Notes: generated by a model not told the origin, from the sequence alone. 64,000 nt of DNA from Fulvimarina uroteuthidis (GCF_034321785.1 NZ_JAXLPB010000004.1:62001-126000); one strand, 5' to 3'. Numbered from the stretch's first letter, positions 43,275 to 52,252 are shown. Numbers and translations are program-made.

Positions 43275-43644
43275 GCATCTTCCTCTCAAGTCCGCTTATG
43301 CGGTGATGACGGACTTGGTCGATAAGGGCGAAGCCTATGTCGAAGTGCCCAAGGTGGAGAGCCTGTGCAAACTGACATCTGACCTGAAAGCCTTGGGTAT
43401 CCAAGCCAGAAAGCACGGGCCGGAGGCCATATCGGCACGGGCTGTCCGCGAGGGTCTGCGCCTGTCACAATCCCAGTTCGCCTTACGGTTCGGACTGGAA
43501 GAAGCGACCGTGAAAAACTGGGAACAGGGGAAATCCAAGCCAAACGCAACGGCGATAACGCTTCTTTGGACCATTCATCGCAACCCTGACGCAGTATCTG
43601 CCTCCATCGAAATGGAAGATGCGATGGCAGATGGGGTGCCATAG
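43117..43644 (+). CDS. XRE-type helix-turn-helix protein, probable antitoxin-like regulator
   Basis: About 175 residues. The C-terminal part (about 105-165) is a clear Cro/C1-type helix-turn-helix: ISARAVREGLRLSQSQFALRFGLEEATVKNWEQGKSKPNATAITLLWTIHRNP. The middle (LKSAYAVMTDLVDKGEAYVEVPKVESLCKLTSDLKALGI) is a beta-alpha segment that often precedes such domains in antitoxins. A GTG at 43267 that overlaps the stop of the previous gene by eight bases is an alternative start. Lower G+C, small size and pairing suggest a toxin-antitoxin-like or regulatory cassette inserted between gbdR and soxB. Confidence 0.68.
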   Translation: MSTRSSLLEQFGPQVQIRDAPLVPEGSAERLRLKRLPGADLDTPAAARALVRRHLPLKSAYAVMTDLVDKGEAYVEVPKVESLCKLTSDLKALGIQARKHGPEAISARAVREGLRLSQSQFALRFGLEEATVKNWEQGKSKPNATAITLLWTIHRNPDAVSASIEMEDAMADGVP

Positions 43645-43978
43645 CAGAACGATGAAATCGACACACGGATAACGGTCGATCTTTCAGATCGCGCGAATGA
43701 TATCGATATAGCGCCCCATTACATGTTTACTATGCGTTGTTTAGAGCAAGCATTGCACGCGGCTTATCGGATAACTTCGGCTTTTGTCTTCGCGAATGCC
43801 GTCAAGGTGATGGACTTTACCCTTCAATCCGCCGCGCGCCGCTCGCCCTGCCTCTAAATCTTGCACTGCAGCATAGCGCACAAACATGTCGCATTCCCAA
43901 TGGCGGATGACGCTTTTTTGACAGTCCGGCGGGCCCCGACATGCGACATCTGCCTCTGTCCTAATGGAGGCCCGTCCG
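43645..43978. other. 334-nt non-coding stretch upstream of soxB
   Basis: No gene is seen here. The first 150 nt have low G+C (26 of 60 at 43681-43740), a short CGATCT-TTC-AGATCG hairpin at 43677-43691 and several TA-rich steps, and look like the tail of the inserted pair. The second half is normal GC and should hold the soxB promoter, including the inverted repeat listed separately. A run of six T at 43914-43919 is not preceded by a stem. Confidence 0.6.
43886..43949. promoter_or_regulatory. 9-bp inverted repeat in soxB promoter region, possible GbdR site
   Basis: ATGTCGCAT at 43886-43894 and ATGCGACAT at 43941-43949 are exact reverse complements separated by 46 bases, ending 29 nt before the soxB ATG. 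The 55-base offset puts the half sites about five helical turns apart, on one face. An AraC-family activator such as the GbdR-like protein could use it. Inference only. Confidence 0.35.
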
Positions 43979-45232
43979 ATGCGTCGTTTCTCGCTTGCCT
44001 CGCTCCTCAGGGAGTCGACCCAAGGCCATCAGGGCTGGGAGCGCCAATGGCGCGCGCCCGAGCCGAAGAAGGAATACGACATCGTCATCGTCGGTGGCGG
44101 CGGCCACGGGCTGGCGACGGCCTATTACCTCGCGACCGTCCACGGCATCACCAATGTCGCGGTGATCGAGAAGGGCTGGATCGGCGGCGGCAACACCGGC
44201 CGCAACACGACGATCATCCGCTCGAACTATCTCTTCGACGAGAGCGCGGCGCTGTACAACCACGCCATGAAGCTGTGGGAGGGCCTGTCCCAGGAGCTCA
44301 ACTACAATGTGATGTTCTCCCAGCGCGGCGTCCTGATGCTGGCGCACAATCATCACGACGTCATCTCCTTCAAGCGCCACGTCTATGCGAACCGCCTCAA
44401 CGGCGTCGACAACGAATGGCTTTCGCCCGAGGAGTGCAAGGCGTTCTGTCCGCCCCTGACGATCTCGAAGGATATCCGCTATCCGGTGATGGGCGGCGCC
44501 CTGCAGCGCAAGGGCGGCACGGCCCGCCACGATGCGGTGGCCTGGGGCTATGCCCGCGGCGCCGACGCCCGCGGCGTCGACATCATCCAGAACTGCGAGG
44601 TCACCGGGCTCCAACGCAATCCTGACGGTTCGGTAAAGGCCGTCGAGACCTCGCGGGGCGTCATCGGAACCCGGAAGATCGGCGTCGTCGCGGCCGGCCA
44701 TACCGGCGTCGTCATGGGCCGCTTCGGCCTTCGCATGCCGGTCGAGAGCGTTCCGCTCCAGGCGCTCGTCTCCGAGCCGGTCAAGCCGGTCTTCCCCTGC
44801 GTCGTCATGTCGAACGCGGTCCACGCCTATATTTCCCAGTCGGACAAGGGCGAACTCGTCATCGGCGCCGGCACCGACCAGTACGTCTCCTACTCCCAGC
44901 AGGGCGGCATCCACGTCACAAACCACACGCTGGACGCGATCTGCGAGCTGTTCCCCCAGTTCACCCGCATGCGCATGCTGCGCTCGTGGGGCGGCATCGT
45001 CGACGTCACGCCCGACCGCTCGCCCATCCTGTCGAAGACGCCGATCCCCAACCTCTTCGTCAATTGCGGCTGGGGCACCGGCGGCTTCAAGGCGACCCCC
45101 GGCTCCGGCCACGTCTTTGCCCATACGCTGGCGACCGGCGAGCCGCACCGGATCAACGCGCCCTTCAGCCTCGATCGCTTCCGCACCGGCCAGCTCATCG
45201 ACGAGGCGGCGGCCGCCGCCGTTTCGCACTAG
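43979..45232 (+). CDS. soxB: Heterotetrameric sarcosine oxidase, beta subunit
   Basis: A 417-residue flavoprotein subunit. The FAD motif is DIVIVGGGGHGLATAYYLA (about 34-52). His184, in GGTARHDAV, lies where characterised beta subunits attach FMN covalently. The end has the conserved CGWGTGGFKATPGSG. With SoxD, A and G it oxidises sarcosine to glycine and transfers the methyl carbon to tetrahydrofolate. The ATG at 43979 has GGAGG at 43966-43970; an ATG at 43964 lies before that site and is not used. It is first in the plus-strand catabolic series. Confidence 0.95.
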   Translation: MRRFSLASLLRESTQGHQGWERQWRAPEPKKEYDIVIVGGGGHGLATAYYLATVHGITNVAVIEKGWIGGGNTGRNTTIIRSNYLFDESAALYNHAMKLWEGLSQELNYNVMFSQRGVLMLAHNHHDVISFKRHVYANRLNGVDNEWLSPEECKAFCPPLTISKDIRYPVMGGALQRKGGTARHDAVAWGYARGADARGVDIIQNCEVTGLQRNPDGSVKAVETSRGVIGTRKIGVVAAGHTGVVMGRFGLRMPVESVPLQALVSEPVKPVFPCVVMSNAVHAYISQSDKGELVIGAGTDQYVSYSQQGGIHVTNHTLDAICELFPQFTRMRMLRSWGGIVDVTPDRSPILSKTPIPNLFVNCGWGTGGFKATPGSGHVFAHTLATGEPHRINAPFSLDRFRTGQLIDEAAAAAVSH

Positions 45233-45258
45233 CCCCCCGCACGAGAAGGACCGGATCG

Positions 45259-45576
45259 ATGTTGCTGATTGATTGCCCGAACTGCGGACGCCGCCCCGAA
45301 AGCGAATTTCATTGCGGCGGCGAGGCCCATATCGCGCGGCCCGAGAGCCCGGCCGCGATCGACGACCAGGCCTGGGCGGAATATCTTTACTACCGCACCA
45401 ATCCGAAGGGGCTCCACGCCGAGCGCTGGCGCCACGGGCACGGCTGCGGGCGTTGGTTCAACGCGCTGCGCGACACGGTCAGCGACCGGATCGTGACCAC
45501 CTATGCGATGGGCGCGCCGCGCCCCGGCGCAACCGACGCAGACCTTCCCGATCCCGCCCAAGTCCGCAGCGCCTGA
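45259..45576 (+). CDS. soxD: Sarcosine oxidase, delta subunit
   Basis: A 105-residue zinc-binding subunit. Cys6, Cys9, His59 and Cys63 (IDCPNCG and HGHGCG) are exactly at the ligand positions known for delta subunits. The rest has the family segments EYLYYRTNPKGLHAERW and RWFNALRDTVSD. It has no catalytic role known, but is needed for the complex. GAAGGA precedes the ATG. It is 26 nt after soxB and 15 nt before soxA, so it is in the same operon. Confidence 0.95.
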   Translation: MLLIDCPNCGRRPESEFHCGGEAHIARPESPAAIDDQAWAEYLYYRTNPKGLHAERWRHGHGCGRWFNALRDTVSDRIVTTYAMGAPRPGATDADLPDPAQVRSA

Positions 45577-45591
45577 AGGGTTTTGAGAGCC

Positions 45592-48576
45592 ATGAGCCAG
45601 CCATTCCGCAAAGCCGCCGGCGGCCTTATCGACCGCTCCAAGCCGATCACGGTCCGCTTCAACGGCAAGATGCTACACGGCTTTCGCGGCGACACGGTCG
45701 CCTCGATGCTGCTTGCGTCCGGATCGCACCTTGCCGGACGATCCTTCAAATATCATCGGCCGCGCGGCATCCTCTCGCACGGATCCGACGAGCCGAACGC
45801 CCTCCTGTCCGTCGACTGGCGCCCTGAAAAGGGCGCGGGCCGCCGCGATCCCAACAATCGCGCCTCCGTCGTGGAAGCACGCTCCAACCTTGCGGTAAAG
45901 ACCCAGAACCACTGGCCGTCGCTGGAGCGCGACGTCGGCGCGATCAACGATCTCCTGTCGCCGGTCTTCGTCGCGGGCTTCTACTACAAGACCTTCATGT
46001 GGCCGCGGCAGTTCTGGGACAAGGTCTACGAGCCGGTGATCCGCCGGGCCGCAGGCCTCGGCGAGGCGCCGACCGTCTCCGATCCCGACCGCTACGCCAA
46101 CCGCCACGCCCATGCCGACATTCTCGTCGTCGGCGCCGGTCCCGCCGGGCTCTCGGCGGCGCTCGCCGCCTCCGAGGACGGCACGAAGCGCGTGCTTCTC
46201 GCCGACGAGGGTTTCGCGTTCGGCGGCGCGCTCCTGAACGACGTCACCTCGACGATCGACGGCATGCCGGCCAGGGCCTGGGTCGACGCCATGGTCAGCG
46301 CGCTCGACGCCCGCGAGAACGTCGTGCTTCTGCCGCGCACCACGGTGTTCGGCTATTACAACCACAACCATATCGCCATGGTGGAGCGGGTCGCCGATCA
46401 CCGGGACCAGGCGCCGGACGGGCTTGCCCGCGAACGCCTTTGGCAGGTGCGCGCCGGCAAGGTGATCATCGCCGCCGGCAGCCACGAGCGTCCGCTGGTC
46501 TTTGCCAACAACGACCGTCCGGGCATCATGCTGGCGGAAAGCGTCCGCGCCTTCATCAACCGCTATGCGGTCCTGCCGGGTCGCAGCCTCGTCGTCGCGA
46601 CGTCGGGCGCGTCCGCCTATCGCACCGCGATCGACGCCGCGAATGCGGGCATGCCGGTGACGATCGTCGACATTCGCCTCGGCGAGGATTGCGGGCCGGA
46701 GCTGACCGAGGCGCGCGCCGCCGGCATCGACGTCCTGACCGGCCACACGGTCGTCAAGGCGCTCGGCAAGGCCCGCGTCACCGGGCTCGTCGTCGCGCCG
46801 ATCGGCCATGACGGAACCCTCGGGGCGCGGCGCACCCTGTCGTGCGACTGCGTCGCCATGTCCGGCGGCTGGACCCCGTCCGTCCATCTGTATTCCCAGT
46901 CCCGGGGCAAGCTCGCCTTCGACGCCGATCTCGACGCCTTCCTGCCGGGCCAGTCGGTCCAGAACGAAGTGTCGGCCGGCGCCTGCCGCGGCATCTACGA
47001 TCTGGCCGACATCATCGCCGATGGGGCGAAGGCCGCAGGCGGAACGCGCGCGGTCTCGGCATCGCGGACCTTCACCGGCTTCCAGCCCGTGCGCGTCCTG
47101 CCGACCGACGAGGAGCCGACGAAGGTGAAAGCCTTCGTCGATTTCCAGAACGACGTGACCGCCAAGGACATCCGCCTCGCGGTTCGCGAGGGCTTCGAAT
47201 CGATCGAGCACCTCAAGCGCTATACCACCACGGGCATGGCGACGGACCAGGGCAAGACCTCCAACATGAATGCGCTCGGCCTCGTCGCCGGCATTCTGGA
47301 TCGTCCGCTGCCGGCCATCGGCACGACGACATTCCGCCCGCCCTACACCCCGGTGAGCTTCGGCGCCCTCGTCGGCCCGTCGCGCGAGAAGAGCTTCGAG
47401 CCCGTGCGCACCACCGCGATCGATGCATGGGCGCAGGCCCAGGGCGCCGCCTTCGAGCCGGTCGGCCAGTGGCGGCGCGCGCACTATTTCCCGCAGGGTT
47501 CAGAGGACATGCACGCAGCCGTCGCCCGCGAATGCAAGGCGGTGCGCACCACGGTCGGCATCTTCGATGCCTCGACCCTCGGCAAGATCGAGGTCGTCGG
47601 CCCCGATGCCGCCGAGTTCATGAACCGCATCTACACGAACGCCTGGACCAAGCTGAAGGTCGGCGGCTGCCGCTACGGCCTGATGCTCGGCGAGAACGGC
47701 TTCGTCATGGATGATGGGGTCGTCGCGCGCCTTGCCGAAGACCGGTTCCACGTGACCACCACCACCGGCGGCGCACCGCGCGTCATCGCCCACATGGAAG
47801 ACTATCTCCAGACCGAATGGCCGGAGCTCGACGTCTTCCTGACCTCGATCACCGAGCAATACGCGGTGATCGCGCTGCAGGGGCCGAACGCCAGGGCCGT
47901 GATCGAGCCCTTCGTCTCGGACATCGACCTGTCGGAAGGCGCCTTTCCGCACATGGCGGTGCGCGAGGGCTTCATCTGCGGCGTTCCGACCCGTCTCTTC
48001 CGCGTCTCGTTCACCGGCGAGACCGGTTTCGAGATCAACGTTCCGGCGGACTATGCGGAAGCCGTGTGGAAGACGCTTTTCGAGGCCGGCCAGACGCACG
48101 GCATCACGCCCTACGGCACCGAGACCATGCACGTCCTTCGCTGCGAAATGGGTTTCATCATCGTCGGCCAGGAAACGGACGGTACGGCAACGCCCGACGA
48201 TGTCGGGCTTTCGGGCCTCGTCTCCAAGGTCAAGCCGGACTTCGTGGGCAAGCGCTCGCTCGCCCGCGCCGACATGACGAAGCCCGATCGCAAGCAGCTC
48301 GTGGGGCTTCTTGCGGCCAATGCCGACGAAGTCCTCGACGAAGGCGCGATGATCGTCACGGATCCGAGCGCGCCGGTGCCCATGCCGATGATCGGCCATG
48401 TCACGTCGAGCTATCATTCCTCGAACTGCGGCCGGTCGATCGCCATGGCGATGATCAAGGGCGGCCGGTCGAGGCTGGGCGAAAGCGTCTGGGTGACGAC
48501 GCCGAAGGGCTTCACGCAGGCCACGATCGCGCCCGCCGTCTTCCACGAGGTTCAGGGAGAAACAACCCATGCTTGA
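45592..48576 (+). CDS. soxA: Sarcosine oxidase, alpha subunit
   Basis: A 994-residue subunit. Residues about 15-95 are a ferredoxin-like domain (ITVRFNGKML, SFKYHRPRGIL) without the iron-sulfur Cys. A dinucleotide-binding domain follows, starting with DILVVGAGPAGLSAALAASEDG near 180, that binds NAD+. From about 610 to the end it is a GcvT-like tetrahydrofolate domain (GIFDASTLGKIEV, YGLMLGENGFVMDDGV, FTGETGFEI). It collects the methylene group as 5,10-methylene-THF. The ATG at 45592 is preferred over TTG 45583. The stop overlaps soxG by eight bases. Confidence 0.95.
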   Translation: MSQPFRKAAGGLIDRSKPITVRFNGKMLHGFRGDTVASMLLASGSHLAGRSFKYHRPRGILSHGSDEPNALLSVDWRPEKGAGRRDPNNRASVVEARSNLAVKTQNHWPSLERDVGAINDLLSPVFVAGFYYKTFMWPRQFWDKVYEPVIRRAAGLGEAPTVSDPDRYANRHAHADILVVGAGPAGLSAALAASEDGTKRVLLADEGFAFGGALLNDVTSTIDGMPARAWVDAMVSALDARENVVLLPRTTVFGYYNHNHIAMVERVADHRDQAPDGLARERLWQVRAGKVIIAAGSHERPLVFANNDRPGIMLAESVRAFINRYAVLPGRSLVVATSGASAYRTAIDAANAGMPVTIVDIRLGEDCGPELTEARAAGIDVLTGHTVVKALGKARVTGLVVAPIGHDGTLGARRTLSCDCVAMSGGWTPSVHLYSQSRGKLAFDADLDAFLPGQSVQNEVSAGACRGIYDLADIIADGAKAAGGTRAVSASRTFTGFQPVRVLPTDEEPTKVKAFVDFQNDVTAKDIRLAVREGFESIEHLKRYTTTGMATDQGKTSNMNALGLVAGILDRPLPAIGTTTFRPPYTPVSFGALVGPSREKSFEPVRTTAIDAWAQAQGAAFEPVGQWRRAHYFPQGSEDMHAAVARECKAVRTTVGIFDASTLGKIEVVGPDAAEFMNRIYTNAWTKLKVGGCRYGLMLGENGFVMDDGVVARLAEDRFHVTTTTGGAPRVIAHMEDYLQTEWPELDVFLTSITEQYAVIALQGPNARAVIEPFVSDIDLSEGAFPHMAVREGFICGVPTRLFRVSFTGETGFEINVPADYAEAVWKTLFEAGQTHGITPYGTETMHVLRCEMGFIIVGQETDGTATPDDVGLSGLVSKVKPDFVGKRSLARADMTKPDRKQLVGLLAANADEVLDEGAMIVTDPSAPVPMPMIGHVTSSYHSSNCGRSIAMAMIKGGRSRLGESVWVTTPKGFTQATIAPAVFHEVQGETTHA

Positions 48577-49141
48577 GGTCAATCTCGCACAGCGCGTGCC
48601 GGCCGTTCGCTTCGAGGAGGCGGGCCTGATCGGCCCCTTGCGCGTCTCGCTGCAGCCATCCATCGGCCGGCTGTCGTTTCGCGCCAGGGCGGCGGCGCTC
48701 GGCGGCCGCCGCGAGGTCGCGGGTTTTCCGGTGGACGGCGCGGTGAACACGCGCTCGGACAAGGGCGATCGCGTCGCGCTGCGTCTCGGACCGGACGAGT
48801 GGATGCTGCTGTGCAACGACGAGGAGACCGACACCGCTGTCGAGGCCGTCCTCGAGGCAATGGCGGGCAAGGCCCATTCCCTGGTCGACGTCTCCCATCG
48901 GGACGTCACCTTCGAGGTGAGAGGCGCCATGGGCGACGCCGTCATCAATTCGGGATGTCCGCTCGATCTCTCGCCGGCCGCCTTCCCGGCCGGAACGGCG
49001 ACCCGCACGCTGTTCGGCAAGGCGGAGATCGTTCTCGCCCGGATCTCCGACACCACGTGGCAGATCACCTGCTGGCGCTCCTTCGGCGCCTATGTCCAGG
49101 GTTATCTCGTCGAGGCCGCCCGGGATTTCGCCGACGCCTGA
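48569..49141 (+). CDS. soxG: Sarcosine oxidase, gamma subunit
   Basis: A 190-residue subunit that folds like part of the GcvT domain and completes the tetrahydrofolate-binding side of the complex. It shows LRLGPDEWMLLC, HSLVDVSHRDVTFEVRG, and CPLDLSPAAFPAGTATRTLFGKAEIVLAR, then W-Q-I-x-CWRSFGAYVQGYLVEAA. The ATG overlaps the soxA stop by eight nt. gbcA follows after 68 nt. Confidence 0.93.
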   Translation: MLEVNLAQRVPAVRFEEAGLIGPLRVSLQPSIGRLSFRARAAALGGRREVAGFPVDGAVNTRSDKGDRVALRLGPDEWMLLCNDEETDTAVEAVLEAMAGKAHSLVDVSHRDVTFEVRGAMGDAVINSGCPLDLSPAAFPAGTATRTLFGKAEIVLARISDTTWQITCWRSFGAYVQGYLVEAARDFADA

Positions 49142-49209
49142 AGCGAACAGTCCGAAACCCGTCCAAACCCGCGCCCAGCGCGCTCCGCTTTTATGAAAAG
49201 AGGCATTCC

Positions 49210-50469
49210 ATGATCGATCTTGTCTCGCAGCTCACCCACCGCAAGAAGGGCTATACCCTCGAAGCGCCGTTCTACACCGACCCCGAAATCTTCGCGACCG
49301 ACATGGACGTGATCTTCGGCCAGCACTGGATCTTCGTGGGCGTCGATGTGGACGTGCCGCAGGCCGGCGACGTGATGCTGGTCAAGCTCGGCCAGACCGA
49401 GATCGCCATCGTGCGCGACGATGACGAAGAGATCCGCGCCTTCCACAATGTGTGCCGCCACCGCGGCGCGCGCCTTGTCCACGAGGAGAAGTCGACCGTC
49501 GGAAACCTGGTCTGCCGCTACCATTCCTGGGTCTACGACACGACGGGCCAGCTCATCCACGCCGAGCATATGGGCGAGACGTTCGACAAGTCCTGCCACG
49601 GGCTGAAGCCGGTTCACGTGCGCTCGCTCGAGGGCCTGCTGTTCATCTGCCTGGCCGAGAACCCGCCGGCCGACTACGAGGAGATGGAGCGGCAGATGGC
49701 GCCCTATCTCGCGCCCCACAATCTGCGCGAGGCGAAGATCGCCTACGAGCACGATCTCATCGAGCAGGGCAACTGGAAGCTCACGATCGAGAACAATCGC
49801 GAATGCTACCATTGCAGCGCCAACCATCCCGAGCTGACGGTTCCGCTGTTCGCCTACGGCTTCGGCTTCGATCCGACCGAGCTGGAACCGGCCGAGCGCG
49901 AGCATGCGGAAAACTATGCCGCCATGCTCAACGACAATCACCGCGACTGGGAAAGCCAGGGCCTGCCCTCGAAGGAAATCGACCGGCTCGACGAGATGGT
50001 GACGAGCTTCCGCACCGAGCGCCTGCCGCTGGCCGGCGCCGGCGAGAGCCATACGATGGACACCAAGCGCGCCTGCCGCAAGCTGATGGGGTCGATGACC
50101 AACGCCAAGGCGGGGGCCCTGCATTTCTGGACCCAGCCGAACTCCTGGCACCATTTCATGGGTGACCATGCGGTGGTATTCTCGGTGCTCCCGATCGATG
50201 CGGAGCATTCGATCGTGCGCACCAAATGGCTCGTCCACAAGGATGCGGTCGAGGGGGTCGACTATGATCTCGACAATCTCATCAATGTCTGGATGGCGAC
50301 CAACGCCCAGGACGGCGAACTCGTCGGCTATTGCCAGGATGGGGTTCGCGGCAAGGGCTATGTGCCGGGGCCGTACTCGCCGCATACGGAAATGCTCGTC
50401 GAGAAATGCACCAACTGGTATGTCGGCCGCATGCTCGCGCATCTGGCCAGGACGCGCGCCGTCGCGTGA
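49210..50469 (+). CDS. gbcA: Glycine betaine monooxygenase, Rieske oxygenase subunit
   Basis: A 419-residue Rieske non-heme iron oxygenase. The [2Fe-2S] ligands are Cys82/His84 (CRHRG) and Cys102/His105 (CRYHSWVY). The mononuclear iron site is ENNRECYHCSANHPEL (His201, His206) with an Asp in the later LDNLINVWMATNAQDGELV region. It oxidises one methyl of glycine betaine, giving dimethylglycine and formaldehyde. The YHCSANHPEL sequence is typical of GbcA and stachydrine-type demethylases. A strong hairpin separates it from its reductase gene gbcB, so the two may be made in unequal amounts. Confidence 0.93.
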   Translation: MIDLVSQLTHRKKGYTLEAPFYTDPEIFATDMDVIFGQHWIFVGVDVDVPQAGDVMLVKLGQTEIAIVRDDDEEIRAFHNVCRHRGARLVHEEKSTVGNLVCRYHSWVYDTTGQLIHAEHMGETFDKSCHGLKPVHVRSLEGLLFICLAENPPADYEEMERQMAPYLAPHNLREAKIAYEHDLIEQGNWKLTIENNRECYHCSANHPELTVPLFAYGFGFDPTELEPAEREHAENYAAMLNDNHRDWESQGLPSKEIDRLDEMVTSFRTERLPLAGAGESHTMDTKRACRKLMGSMTNAKAGALHFWTQPNSWHHFMGDHAVVFSVLPIDAEHSIVRTKWLVHKDAVEGVDYDLDNLINVWMATNAQDGELVGYCQDGVRGKGYVPGPYSPHTEMLVEKCTNWYVGRMLAHLARTRAVA

Positions 50470-50478
50470 TCGAGACGG

Positions 50479-50515
50479 CGTGAGGGCCGGTGGCACGCCG
50501 CCACCGGCCCTCACG
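50479..50515 (+). terminator. 16-bp hairpin between gbcA and gbcB, possible attenuator or mRNA stabiliser
   Basis: Arms 50479-50494 and 50500-50515 pair perfectly around a five-base ACGCC loop. No U-tract follows, so complete termination is unlikely. Stems of this kind, placed just after a coding region within an operon, often protect the upstream message from 3' exonucleases. Confidence 0.6.
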
Positions 50516-50598
50516 CGAGAAACAGACAAGAGTTGAGAGCGGGCGCATTGGACGAGACCACGTGTCGCCCCGCTCCAGGCACCGAAGGGTGAAGCGCC

Positions 50599-51705
50599 AT
50601 GGACATGCCCGATCCCAAGACCGGCCCCGTTCCCACCGGCTATTTCCGCTGGGAGCCGGAGGAGGACGACGTCCTCATCTGCCGCGCCGTGCGCGACGAA
50701 ACCCACGACGTGAAGACCTTCGTCTTCGCGCCGCGCTTCAAGCGCCAGTTCGAATTCGTGTCCGGCCAGTTCCTCACCTTCGAATTCGAGATCGGCGGCG
50801 AGACCATCCATCGCTGCTACACCATCTCCTCGCCGCCCTCCCGGCCCGATACCGTGACGATCACCGTGAAGCGCGTGCCCGGCGGGCCGATATCCAACTG
50901 GCTGCACGACGAATTCCGGCCGGGCATGATGCTGCGCTGCACGATTCCGATGGGTGACTTCTCGTGGGCCGGCATGCAGGACCAGAAGTTCCTGTTCCTG
51001 TCCGGCGGCTCGGGCATCACACCGATGATGTCCATGGCGCGATCGGCCTTTGACCATGCGCTCGTCTCGGACATCGAGTTCATTCACGCGGCCCGCACCC
51101 CGGCCGACATCATCTTTCGCGACGAGCTCGAATTCATGGGCAAGCGCAACCATTCGATCAAGCCGACCTTCATCTGCGAGGACGATGCGGTGTTCGAGCG
51201 CTGGCCGGGGTTCAGGGGCCGGTTCGACCGTGCCAAGCTCGAAATGATCTGCCCGGACTTCAAGGAGCGCGTGGTGTTCACCTGCGGACCTGCGCCCTTC
51301 ATGAAGGCGGCGCGCCGGATTTTCGAGGATTGCGGCTTCGACATGAGCCGCTACCATCAGGAAAGCTTCAACTTCGACAGCTTCACCGAAGAGGCCCAGG
51401 ACGAGATCAACGTCGCGACCGAAATCATCGAGACGCCGCTGACGATCTTCCAGATCGAGTTCACGAAGAGCGGGCGCGTCGTCGAATGCCCGGAAAACAT
51501 GACCGTCCTGGAAGCCGCGCGCCGGGCCGGGCTTCGCCTGCCCTCCTCCTGCTCCAAGGGCCTTTGCGGCACCTGCAAGTCGAACGTCAAGGCCGGAACG
51601 CTCGACATGCAGCATTCGGGCGGCATCCGCCAGCGCGAAATCGATGCGGGCAAGGCGCTCCTGTGCTGCTCCAAACCGACGAGCGACCTTGTGATCGAGC
51701 GGTGA
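50599..51705 (+). CDS. gbcB: Glycine betaine monooxygenase, ferredoxin reductase subunit
   Basis: A 368-residue reductase that takes electrons from NAD(P)H to GbcA. The FAD motif RCYTISSPP (about residue 73) is followed by the NAD-binding FLSGGSGITPMMSM and FTCGPAPFM. The C-terminal plant-type [2Fe-2S] domain has SSCSKGLCGTCK (Cys318, 323, 326) and a final Cys in LLCCS. This order (FAD, NAD, ferredoxin) is that of GbcB. It lies 129 nt after gbcA, past a hairpin. Confidence 0.93.
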   Translation: MDMPDPKTGPVPTGYFRWEPEEDDVLICRAVRDETHDVKTFVFAPRFKRQFEFVSGQFLTFEFEIGGETIHRCYTISSPPSRPDTVTITVKRVPGGPISNWLHDEFRPGMMLRCTIPMGDFSWAGMQDQKFLFLSGGSGITPMMSMARSAFDHALVSDIEFIHAARTPADIIFRDELEFMGKRNHSIKPTFICEDDAVFERWPGFRGRFDRAKLEMICPDFKERVVFTCGPAPFMKAARRIFEDCGFDMSRYHQESFNFDSFTEEAQDEINVATEIIETPLTIFQIEFTKSGRVVECPENMTVLEAARRAGLRLPSSCSKGLCGTCKSNVKAGTLDMQHSGGIRQREIDAGKALLCCSKPTSDLVIER

Positions 51706-51802
51706 GATCATGCTTGACCGAGACCGCCCTCATCCTCGAGCACCATTGCGAGGAACTCGAAGCAACGCAGTCGTCAATTCTAAGCCAACGCCCTGAACCG
51801 CC

Positions 51803-52252
51803 GTGGGAGGATGGGTCTACATCATGGCATCCCAACGCAACGGCACGTTCCATATAGGCGTCACATCCGATCCGAACACTCGCGTGCAGGGACATCGCGA
51901 CGGTTCGATGGGCGGGTTCACGGCGCGATACGGGGTGAAAACCCTCGTCCGGCACGAGCGCCATGACGATATCGAGCGTGCGATCCAACGGGACAATTCG
52001 CTGAAGCGATATCGGCGGGCCTGGAAGATCAGGCCGATCGAAGAGATCAATCCCCGTTGGGATGATCTGTTCGAGACGGTTTCGGACAAGGACAACCCGT
52101 TTCAGGGGGCGTTCGTTTCGAAATCTGATGATGGGTCGGAGGATCCAGCGATCTCACCTCCCCCACACAACCTACCTCGTCCGCCCAAAATCCCAACGCA
52201 CCAGACCCCGCCCGTCCCAAAGTCCGCATCCGGAAAAGAGCAACGCCCATGA
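51803..52252 (+). CDS. GIY-YIG nuclease superfamily protein
   Basis: A 149-residue protein from a GTG start. The N-terminal 85 residues are a stand-alone GIY-YIG domain: WVYIMASQRNGTFHIGVTSD (with VYI and IGV in place of GIY and YIG), then R-V-QGHRDGSMGGFTARYGVKTLVRHERHDDIERAIQRDNSLKRYRRAWKIRPIEEINPRWDDL. This matches small YhbQ-like family proteins. The last 50 residues are a Pro/Ser-rich tail. It sits between gbcB and dgcA, and its stop overlaps dgcA's ATG in ATGA. No role in betaine metabolism is known for this family. Confidence 0.85.
   Translation: MGGWVYIMASQRNGTFHIGVTSDPNTRVQGHRDGSMGGFTARYGVKTLVRHERHDDIERAIQRDNSLKRYRRAWKIRPIEEINPRWDDLFETVSDKDNPFQGAFVSKSDDGSEDPAISPPPHNLPRPPKIPTHQTPPVPKSASGKEQRP

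Noticed and set aside
45673..47484. Reverse-strand open frame of 603 residues across soxA
   Set aside because: Antisense shadow; soxA has full-length family match.
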